Part shown: piece by piece, positions 6,316-15,500 of the stretch
Layout of the letters: each line of letters begins with the position of its first letter
Position numbering within the stretch: position 1 is the stretch's first letter
NCBI GenBank assembly: GCA_964358485.1
Contig: CAYHPY010000055.1
Span: forward strand, 1 to 23,182
Length of the DNA stretch: 23,182 bases
Direction: 5' to 3'
Source of the DNA: CAYHPY01 sp964358485
Lineage (GTDB): Bacteria; Elusimicrobiota; Elusimicrobia; UBA1565; UBA9628
Position numbers and translations under genes: made by a program
Notes under the pieces: model-generated
What the model was told of the DNA's origin: nothing
Seen by the model: the letters and a program-made list of their open reading frames with translations, nothing else
Database searches by the model: none

Positions 6316-8050
6316 GGCGATTCTGCTCGGCGTTGCCCTGCTCGGCGCGGCGGCCGACGCGGCGGCGACAATTTCGGTGGAGTTCAGCACCATGACCTAC
6401 CAGGGGCGACTGAAAGAATCGGGCTCCGCCGTCAACGGCAACCGCGACGTACGCGTGTATGTTTGCGACGCATTCACGGTCGGCGCCTGCTACTCCGACA
6501 CCCCCGTCCAAAGCGTGGGGGTGGTGGACGGGGTCTTCAAAACCACTTTCACCTTGCCGGGCGCCGTGGATCTGGCGGTCGGCGCCTGGTTCCTGGAGGT
6601 CAGGGTGGGCCCCGTGGGCGGGGGGCTGACCACCCTGTCGCCGCGGGAAAAATTGACCTCCTCGCCCTACGCCATCGCCTCGGCGATAGCGCGCTGGGCC
6701 GATAAGGTCGACCCCTCCGGCATCCTGCCCGGAAACCTGGGGAGCGGCGTCGTCATCAACCCGGGCTCCATCGGCACCGGAGTTCTGGGCACCGGCATCC
6801 ATTTCTCCAACGGGTTCGGGGTCGGCACCGCCCTGCCCACGGCGTTCGTGCAAGTCTCCTCCGCGGGGGGCAACGGCGACTCCTACGTCATGAAGGTCAC
6901 CACGGGAACCGCCGACGTGCTCTCGATTCGGGGCGATGGACGGGTGTCTTTCCACGCCGGCATGACCCCCGAATACGGGGCCAATGTGATGTTCGGCGAC
7001 TGGGTCCACGGCGATCCCAATTCCGTCGTCGGCATCGGCCATCCGACCGGCAAGGTCCTGACCTTGGCCACCCAGGAAGACTCGATGAGCAACATCGGAA
7101 CAGTGTCGATCAAGTTCGGCCAAATGAACCTTTCCGACATGGCCGAGATCCGGGCTGTCAACGAAGGGGGCCAACCGGTCAATCGGACCGCCGGATTGAG
7201 CTTCCTGACCGAGCCTCCCGGCACGGGCCAGCCGGTCGTGGAGCGCCTGCGCATCGCGGGCACGGGGCATGTCGTGGTTTATTCCACTCTGAGCGTCCAG
7301 GGCAACTCCTTCTCGGTCGGCGGCTCGACTCTGGTCGTCGCGGACGGGAATGTCGGGATCGGAACGGCGTCTCCCTTCATCATGGGGCCGGGCGCGCGAG
7401 GCTTCGAGGTCCGCGGGACCGTCGATTCGACGATCCTTAACGTGGCGACCGCCTATTCCGGGTCCATCGGGGGGAGATTCGGCGATCTGTCGATCTCCAA
7501 TCCGACCGCGATCACCGGCGGCGGGGATCCCAGGGGCGTGATCCTGCGGGCCATCCATGACACCGCCACGGACGCGGGTGCGTTGGCGCTCTTTACCCGC
7601 TCCTCGGGGTCGGGTGGATCGACGGAACGGATGCGCATCGCTTCCAACGGCAGCGTCGGCATCGGGACCGCGGCTCCTTCCGGCCTCCTGCACCTGCACG
7701 CGACGGGGACCAACGGCGTGCACCTCAAGGCGACCCAAGCGGCGAGCCCGACGATCACGACCCCGGTGGGCTGCGGGACTTCGCCTTCCGCGGCGGTCGT
7801 CGGGGGCTCGACGGACTTCGCAGGGCAAATGACCTTCACCACCGGCACCGGGCCCAACGGCCCCTGCGCGACTTCCCTGGTCTTCAACCAGGCCTACGGG
7901 GCCGCCCCGAAAGCGGTGCTCCTGACCCCGGGCGGGGAAGGTCCTATCTATTTCGTGAGCGGGGTCGCCTCGTCAAGCTTCACTTTCTCGATCCAGGGTT
8001 CGACCAATCCGGTGGCGACTTATTCCCTCAACTACATGGTGATTGAATGA
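6305..8050 (+). CDS. Secreted tail-fibre-like protein, paralogue 1
   Basis: A 581-residue protein with a signal peptide ('MNIKAILLGVALLGAAADA'). The N-terminal domain (about 28-130) begins 'STMTYQGRLKESGS' and ends 'RVGPVGGGLTTLSPREKLTS', a block shared with the next gene. The middle has fibre-type motifs found in phage tail and bacterial surface fibres: 'GNVGIGTASP' and 'ERMRIASNGSVGIGTAAP'. The C-terminal 100 residues contain 'CGTSPSAAVVGGSTDFAG' (Cys490) and look like a diverged copy of the C-terminal domain of the neighbour. No S74-type self-cleaving chaperone motif is seen. GGGGA at 6294-6298 is a plausible ribosome site; the start overlaps the barrel gene by 11 bp and the stop overlaps the next ATG. 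Likely a trimeric or fibrous surface protein (inference); no phage structural genes are nearby. Confidence 0.72.
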   Translation: MNIKAILLGVALLGAAADAAATISVEFSTMTYQGRLKESGSAVNGNRDVRVYVCDAFTVGACYSDTPVQSVGVVDGVFKTTFTLPGAVDLAVGAWFLEVRVGPVGGGLTTLSPREKLTSSPYAIASAIARWADKVDPSGILPGNLGSGVVINPGSIGTGVLGTGIHFSNGFGVGTALPTAFVQVSSAGGNGDSYVMKVTTGTADVLSIRGDGRVSFHAGMTPEYGANVMFGDWVHGDPNSVVGIGHPTGKVLTLATQEDSMSNIGTVSIKFGQMNLSDMAEIRAVNEGGQPVNRTAGLSFLTEPPGTGQPVVERLRIAGTGHVVVYSTLSVQGNSFSVGGSTLVVADGNVGIGTASPFIMGPGARGFEVRGTVDSTILNVATAYSGSIGGRFGDLSISNPTAITGGGDPRGVILRAIHDTATDAGALALFTRSSGSGGSTERMRIASNGSVGIGTAAPSGLLHLHATGTNGVHLKATQAASPTITTPVGCGTSPSAAVVGGSTDFAGQMTFTTGTGPNGPCATSLVFNQAYGAAPKAVLLTPGGEGPIYFVSGVASSSFTFSIQGSTNPVATYSLNYMVIE

Positions 8051-9534
8051 TGTCCAAAAAAACGCCCATCACCGCCCTTCCGCTTTTGGCGGCCCTGATG
8101 GTTTCCGGAGGCTCAGCCTGGGCCACCGGCCCCCAGCAGAGCACCATGACCTACCAGGGACGGCTGTCGGAGTCCGGCTCCCCCGTGACCGGGGCCCGGG
8201 ACGTGCGCGTGGACGTCTGCGACGCCGTGACGGGGGGAAGTTGTTCCGTTGGAAACACGCACGGCGTCTCGGTTTTCAGCGGGGTGTTTCGGACGACCTT
8301 CACGGTTCCCCCCGGCGTCATCTTCTCGACTTCTCAAAAGTGGGCCGAAATACGGGTCGGCCCGGTGGGCGGCGGCTTGACCGCCCTTTCGCCCAGGGAA
8401 CAGCTCACCGCCGTTCCCTTCGCGGATTTCTCCAGGCGGGCCGGGGAGTTGAGCATCAACCCCAACGGCGGGGGCTTTGTCTCCGCCGAGGATCAGGGTG
8501 TCTCCTTCGGGGTGGGAAACCAGGACCATCACTCCATGTGGGCCAACGGGGACTTTTATTTCGGAGGAACGATCTTTGGAACCCCTCCCGCCGCCCGGCT
8601 GCACGTTTCCAGCTCGGGGGCGACGTCCAGCTCGGCGGTCCTGCTGGTGTCCAGCGGCTCGGCCCCGGGCCAGGAGTTGTTCGTGGTCAAGGGGGACGGT
8701 CGGGTGGGCATCAATACCACGGCCCCGCAAACCTACCTGCACATCGTCAATCCTCTGGCGGCCGGTAATCCGGCCGTGGTCATCTCCCGGCACGGGACCA
8801 CCGGCGGGGGGCAAGGCATCCATTTCAAGCATAGCGGCGGCACCCAAGGGGCTCCGACCGCCGGAGGCAACGGGGACCCGGTGTTGTTCATCGTCGGGGC
8901 GGCGCATGACGGTTCCTCCTATCGGGAATTGTCGGCCATCGAGTCCACCATCGACGGCCCGGTGAGCGTCGGCAGCGTTCCCGGAAACCTCAGGTTCTAT
9001 ACCGCCCGCGCCGGGGTGGGCGGGGTGCAGGAAAAAATGCGGATCACCAGCGGCGGAAGCGTGGGCATCGGCGGCATCATTCCCTCCGCGACTCTTCACG
9101 TTTCCTCACCGGCCGGAGCGGGGTCGACGACGGTCCTGCTGGTTTCCAGCGGGACCCAGCCCGGAGCGGAGCTCCTCCAGGTCAAGGCCGACGGGATGGC
9201 GATCCCCAAGAGCCTCAAGGTGGACGGCAAGCTTTTCGCGGGGGGGGCGTCCCAGGTCAATGGGAACCTCACAAACTGCGGCGGGGGAGGCGCGTCCGTG
9301 GTCGGCAACGACGTCGCCGGGCGGATCACGATCGGGACCTCTCCGGGGATCACGTGCACGCTGACCTTCACATCCCCGTGGCCCGCGGCGCCGGTTTGTT
9401 TCATCAATCGGACCACGGCCAACGCGGATATGGCCAAGGTGGAAGCGACCTCCAGCGCCAGCGTGTCGTTCCGGGGAGCGGCCTCGAGTTTGCTCAATAC
9501 CGACGTGCTTGATTACTTTTGCCTGGGATATTGA
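8047..9534 (+). CDS. Secreted tail-fibre-like protein, paralogue 2
   Basis: A 495-residue paralogue of the preceding protein. The signal peptide ends near 'MVSGGSAWA'; the shared N-terminal block reads 'STMTYQGRLSESGSPVTGAR' through 'RVGPVGGGLTALSPREQLTA'. Two fibre repeats follow: 'ARLHVSSSGATSSSAVLLVS' with 'GRVGINTTAP', and 'ATLHVSSPAGAGSTTVLLVS'. The C-terminal domain has 'NCGGGGASVVGNDVAGRITI' (Cys411) and ends 'DVLDYFCLGY', a closing pattern I recall from many bacterial and phage fibre-like proteins. A 20-bp stretch encoding 'STMTYQG' is identical in both genes (6386-6405 and 8140-8159). Two ATG codons (8047, 8050) are possible starts; the first overlaps the previous stop as ATGA. The giant gene starts 21 nt after its stop. 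The pair looks like an old duplication with strongly diverged centres. Confidence 0.72.
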   Translation: MMSKKTPITALPLLAALMVSGGSAWATGPQQSTMTYQGRLSESGSPVTGARDVRVDVCDAVTGGSCSVGNTHGVSVFSGVFRTTFTVPPGVIFSTSQKWAEIRVGPVGGGLTALSPREQLTAVPFADFSRRAGELSINPNGGGFVSAEDQGVSFGVGNQDHHSMWANGDFYFGGTIFGTPPAARLHVSSSGATSSSAVLLVSSGSAPGQELFVVKGDGRVGINTTAPQTYLHIVNPLAAGNPAVVISRHGTTGGGQGIHFKHSGGTQGAPTAGGNGDPVLFIVGAAHDGSSYRELSAIESTIDGPVSVGSVPGNLRFYTARAGVGGVQEKMRITSGGSVGIGGIIPSATLHVSSPAGAGSTTVLLVSSGTQPGAELLQVKADGMAIPKSLKVDGKLFAGGASQVNGNLTNCGGGGASVVGNDVAGRITIGTSPGITCTLTFTSPWPAAPVCFINRTTANADMAKVEATSSASVSFRGAASSLLNTDVLDYFCLGY

Positions 9535-9555
9535 CGCGGATTGAATTGATTTAAG

Positions 9556-12500
9556 ATGAACGGAATCGAACGCAAGTCCACAAGGAGCCTCGTCGCGGCG
9601 GCGGCCGTCGCCGCCCTGACGGGTCTGCTCTATCTTGAGTCCGGCGCGGCCGGCCCCAAATCCGGCGGCTCCTTCACGGTCGAGGACGATCTGACCACCG
9701 GCTCGGCGGGCTCCGTCGGCCTGACCGGCGGCTCCTATGAGGTGACCGGCAGCCTCGGACAAACCGGCTCGGCGGTCCTTTCCGGGGGCTCCTTCCTTTT
9801 AGATGGCGGCTATTTCAACTTCCCCGCCTCCGCGGGCCCCGGGGTAAAAATTTTCGCCGGCGGCTCGGGCGTGGCCTCCAACGGGGCCAACTGGATCGGG
9901 GGCGTGGCCCCCGTCAGCGGCGACTATGTCATCTTCGGCGACACCGCCCCGAGCGTCTCCTGCACCTGGGACCTGCCGATCATTCTCAGTTCCATGACGA
10001 TCGCGGGGGCTTACAACGCCCAGATTTTCTTCAATAGCCCCATCGTCGTCAACGGGCCCTTCGAGCTCCTCAACGGCTCCACCGCCAACTTCACCACCAA
10101 CGCAGGCTACAAGCACCAGTTCTTCGGCCCGATCACGGTCCAGGCCGGGACCTTCCATGTCGGCGGGACCACCGTGGTCGCCGTGGGCTCGATGACGGTC
10201 ACCACCGGCAAGTTCGAGATCCATGACAAGGGGCGCTTTGAGTCCACTTTGGTCGATGTCAACACGGCGGGCGCCTTCAAGGTCTACGACGATTCCGTGG
10301 CCGGGATGCCGGTCTTGACCGGCACCAGCACCAGCAATTCTTGGCAGCTCCTGCTCAACGGCCGGGTGGAAATCTCGACCGGCGAATTCAGGAATATGAG
10401 CCCGCTGGGCATGAGGATCGGCTCCGGCGCCCAGCTCATCAGCGTTTCCTCTTTTACGATAGTCCAGGAATTGATTTACGGGACGACGGGAATCAACTTC
10501 TTTGACACGGGAGGGGCGATCGTTTCCACCTTCACCAATATCAGCTTTTCGGAGGGCTTAGGGGTCAATGTCCGCGGCGACATGCTGGCGGCGGGTTCGC
10601 GCATCACGATGCAGAAGGCGCGCGGGGCCAGCGCGGGCCCCAGCTTCGAAAACGACCCGAACGGCCGCGTCGACTGGCTCAATTCGGTCAATACCGGCGC
10701 GGTGTTGGCCGTGACGGGCCTCGGGGTGGGTAATTCCTCCGCGGGGCAGGGCCAGCGCAAGTTCGCCCGGGATTCCGGGGGAAACCTGTATTTCGCCTAT
10801 CTCAAGCTCTTCAGCGCCAAGAAGCGGGTGTTCGTCTCCCGCTCGACCGACAACGGCGTCACCTGGGCGGACACGACCGGCTCGCCCGTTGAAACCGTCG
10901 GCGACGAGGGAGCGGGCTTTGACCAGAACCCGCCCGCGCTGGCCATCGACCAGAACAATGTCCTTCACCTGGTTTGGGCGGGCGTCAACGATACTCTCGA
11001 CCTGGTCGGGGGCAACGAGGGCAAGATCGTCTATTCCTCGGCCACCACGCCCGGCAGCGTGTGGTCCGCCGCGGTCAAGATTCTAGGTAGCTCCTTTGAG
11101 GGCGGCGAGGACGCGCCGGCCATCGCCGTGGACGGACAGAACGGCATCCATGTGGCTTGGTACGGGCAGAACTCCGGCTCCGAGCATGGCCGGGTGCGCT
11201 ATTCTTCGAGAGCGGTTTTCGGGGGAGTCTTCAACCCCTATGTGGATATCTCCTATGACAGCGCCGACTCCCGCTTTCCCTCAATCGCAGTGGACGGGAC
11301 CGATAATGTCCATGTTCTCGCCGTGCGCCGCTCGGCTTCGGGTTCCGGAATTTACGAGCGGGTGGTTCATTCTTCTCGCACCCCCTCGGGGGGCTTCAAC
11401 CCCTGGCAGACGCTTTCCTTGGTGTCCGGCTTCGAGCAAGAGGGGCCTTCCTTGGCCATCGAGAGCAACAACCGCCTCCATGCCGTTTGGAGCGGCGCGG
11501 ACGCGACTTATGGGAACCCCCAGGTCAAGCATTCTTCCCGGGCCGCCAACGGCGGAGCCTGGTCCTCCTACCTCAATATCGCCCCGATCGCGTCGGCGCC
11601 CCAACGCAACGCCTCCGTCGCTATGGGTTCCGGCGTGGACATCTCCGCGGTTTGGCATGGGAGCGATACCAACAACTCGCTCATCAACGCCAAAATGGCC
11701 GAATTCCACGGGGACTCGTTGGTCTGGGAGCCCTGGCAGAATGTCTCCAATGGCGCGGGGAACCAGACCGGCGCCGCGATCCGTTGGGCCGGGTGGCGCA
11801 ATAACGGCGGGAATATAAATGTCGCCTGGACCTCGGACCCGGGCAACACCTCCCTGGAGGTGCGCCAGGAAACGATGTTCGATGATCCCGCTCCCCCTGG
11901 CTTCGCTTCCGGCGGCCAAGGTGGTATTCCGTCCGTCACCAATCTATCCGCGACGCAGGGAACTAACGTCGGGTCGGTCCGGCTCAACTGGGTTTGGCCG
12001 GAAGCCTTGGTCGCGGGCGCTTCCTATTATATCGAGTACTCGACCAACTCGGGCCATTCCTTCAGCACCACGACGGCCCAGGTCGTCAAGGCCACCGGCC
12101 CGGTCACGGGCGGTTCGCCGACCTCCTTTGCCGTCGGCGGCCTGGACGTGGGCTTCAACAACACCAACTCCAACGTCTCGCCCACCTACCACTTCCGCTT
12201 GTGGATCACCACCGGGCCGGGGGCCTTCTCCAATGCCTCCAACCCAGCTTCTTCCCAGCCTCAAGCCCCGGCCGCCTTCAACCGCTCAAACACCGATTTC
12301 GGCGGCGAAGGCACCCCGGGCGGCGGGTTCTTGGAAACGACCTTCATGCCCGGGAACTCGGAGGAGAAAGCCCTGGCCGTGGCCTACTCCGCCAGCGCCA
12401 TCTACATCACGGGACGCTATTTCAACGGTTTGAGCACCGACGTCTTCGTTCGGAAATACAACTCCGGGGGCGGGACGGAATGGACGCGTTATTACAACAG

Positions 12501-15500
12501 CCCTTCCAACGAAAATGACGAAGGCCGGGGCATCGCCGTCAGCGGCGGAAATGTGTATGTGACGGGTTTCGAAACCCGAAACGACCTCGGGCAGGGCCGC
12601 AACATCTTTGCATTCAAGCTCAATTCCTCGGGGGTCCGGGAGTGGTTCATCAGCGGCAGCGCCGTGGGAGACGACGAAGGCAACGGCGTCGCGCTGGACG
12701 GGGGGGGCAACGGCTACTACGCCCAGACCGAGTTCGTTTCAGGGCAAGGGAAAAACGCCGCCATCGCCAAAATCGACACCAACGGGCTCTCCCTGTGGAC
12801 GACTTTTTACAACGGCGCCTCAAATGGCGACGACGAGGCCTTCGCCATCGCCCGCGACGGGGCGGGGAATCTTTACTTGGCGGGGAGGGAGTTCAGCAGC
12901 GGACAGGGGGACAATATCCTGGTCCAAAAGTACAACAACGCAAATCCCCCGCTATTGACCTGGACCACCACCTACAACGGCCTTCTGGGCGGCGACGACC
13001 AGGGCCGGGGGATCGCCGTGGATGGGTCCGGAGTGGTCTACGCCGCGGGATTTGAGACGGTCGGCGGGCAAGGAGAGAACATCTGGGTCCGCAAGTACAC
13101 CAACGCCACCCCGCCCCAGGAAATGTGGACCCGGTCGCAGGACGGCCCTTCGAACGCCAATGACCGCGCCAAGTCCGTGGCCCAGGACGGGACCGGCGTC
13201 TATGTGTCGGGCTTTCAGACCTCGGGCGGCCTGGACCTTTTCGCGGGCAAGCTCGCCCAGTCCAACGGCCTGCCGGTCTGGACCACGACCTACGCGGGCA
13301 ACGGCGGGGGGACGGATGAGGGCGAATCCATCGCGATCAACGTCCCCGGCGACGTTTTCGTGGCGGGCTTCGAAAGCCGCTCCGGGCAGGGCTCGGACAT
13401 CCTCCTGCGGAAATTCAACTCCGACGCCTTCGGCTCGGGAGTGGCGGCGATCAACAACCTGGCGGCGGCCGCCAATCCGGTTATGGATAGTTCCATTCGG
13501 TTAACTTGGACCTATCCTGCAACGCTTACCGCCTCGGCATCATTCTATATTGAGTTCTCGACCGAGGCCGGACACGCATTCAATTTCAATAAAGCGCAGT
13601 TGGTTGTCACCACCGGGCCGGTAACCTCTTCGGACCTGGCCACGGTGGACGTCTACGGTTTGGACGTTGGAGTCAACGGGGCCGGCGCCGAAATGAGTCC
13701 CGATTATGCATTCCGGGTCTGGATCACGACGGCGCCGGGGGGAGTTTTCTCAAACGGCTCCAATGTCGCGGCTTCCAAGGGCTCTTTGCCCCCTACCTTG
13801 ATTGACGGTCTTGTTTCTAACGGTTCCTCGGGGCCCGGCAGTGGTTGGCAGGCCACTGTGCAATCTCCGGGAGCCGGAACCGACGTCATCTATGGCGTTT
13901 CCAAGGACCCGTCCGGAAACGCTTATGTCACGGGTGCATCCGGCAATAAAACCTTTTTTAGAAAATATGACCCAAGCGGCAATCCACAATGGACGAGATT
14001 TTACAAGCCCGCGTTGGGGCTGCAATCCTTTCCCCGAGCCGTGGCTTACGGCTCCGATAACAACATAGCAATCGCCGGTGCCGAGACTCGGACCGATATC
14101 AACCAGGGGGTCAACGCCTTCCTTCGCCGTTACAACTCCAACGGCCTGCTGATCTGGGCCACGACCTATAACCGGGTCGGCACCGCGGTCGATGAGCAGT
14201 TCTACGGCGTGGCCGCCAACGCCGCGGGTGACATCTTCGTGACCGGTTGGGAAAACCGGACCGATCTGGGCCAGGGGGAGAATTGGATCACCCGGCGCTA
14301 TGACAGCAACGGCTTGGTCCTATGGACCACGGGCTACAACTTTCCAAACAACGCCGGCGACAAAGCCTATGCGATCACCCTGGACCAGCCCGGCGGTGGC
14401 CTGTACATCGTGGGCTACGAGGATACGGCCGGTGAAGGCCGCAATGTGAGGCTTCAGAAGCTTGATCTAAACGGTTTGCTTCAGTGGACGACCTCCTACA
14501 ATAGCTTCGGCTCAAATTTGGATGAGGGCTCCGGCGTCGCGGTGGACGGAGGGGGGGTCTACCTTGCCGGAAACGAACAACGCGCCGACCTAAGTCAGTC
14601 GGATAACATCCTGGTCCGCAAGTACAGCCATGCCGGACTCCTGCAGTGGACTACCTCTTACAATAGCCCGGCCAACTCCATTGATTTTGGCGCGGCTATC
14701 GCGGCGGAAGGGGGCGGCGTCTTCGTGGTTGGGAGCGAACGGCGCGACGACCTTACCCAGGGCTCTAACATTTGGGTCCGAAAATATGATTCCGGCTCAG
14801 GATTGGTCCAATGGACCACGACCTACAATAACCCGACCACCAACAACCACGATTACGGTAACGCGGTCGCCGTCGCTTCCGGCAATGTTTTCGCGGCCGG
14901 CTCGGAGATGGTGTCCGGCCAATCCGAAAACGCTTGGCTGCGCAAGTACAACTTCGACGCCTTCGGCGGCGGCGCCGGCGGCGGGGTCCAGGCCTTCGTC
15001 CAATCTTCGGGCTATGCTCCCCCGCAACTGGCCGCCAGCGTCAACGACCAGCGCATGCTGGGCTTGCGCCTCTGGACCCAGGGCGGCGCGGCCAACCTCA
15101 ACTCCCTGACCGTCAGCCTCTTCGGCGACGCCCCGGCCCCCTCGATTTTCGCGGCTCTTTTTAAGGACAACAACCAGGACGGCTTTAAGGACGGCGGCGA
15201 CACCTTCCTGGGGGGCCTCGCCTTCGCCGCCGGGTCCCCGCCCAAGGCGACGCTCTATCCTTCCCCGGCCCAGGTTCTGGACTCGACGACCCAGCACTAC
15301 CTGGTCACCTTCAGCTACAACAATCTCCCCGCCGGCAAGCGCCTGGAGGCGGCCTTGGACCAGCCGAGCGACCTGGCCCTCTCGGCGGGCTTCACGGATG
15401 GGGCGGGCTTCCCGGGCCACCGCTCGGGAGAATCGGTCGTCGTCGCGGAGCTCTACGCCAAGCCCGCCAGCCAGATTCCGACCTATTCGACTCCCACGGC

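Noticed and set aside
6305..9534. Prophage tail module
   Set aside because: The two proteins carry signal peptides and no capsid, terminase, baseplate or integrase genes are near; the fibre motifs also occur in bacterial surface proteins.
9531..9557. Possible internal promoter before the giant gene (TTGACG ... TAAGAT)
   Set aside because: The spacer is 15 bp and the -10 overlaps the start codon, so the message would begin after the ATG.
10684..11889. Active sialidase
   Set aside because: Only one clear Asp-box and no recognisable arginine triad or nucleophile; a non-catalytic propeller is the safer call.
12355..14988. CRISPR array or DNA tandem repeat
   Set aside because: The periodicity of 153-168 bp is a protein repeat; the DNA copies are diverged and there are no identical short repeats with unique spacers.
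15166..15204. Dockerin of a cellulosome
   Set aside because: The Asp loop resembles a dockerin loop, but there is no second 22-residue copy with the paired helix, and no cohesins or cellulases are near.
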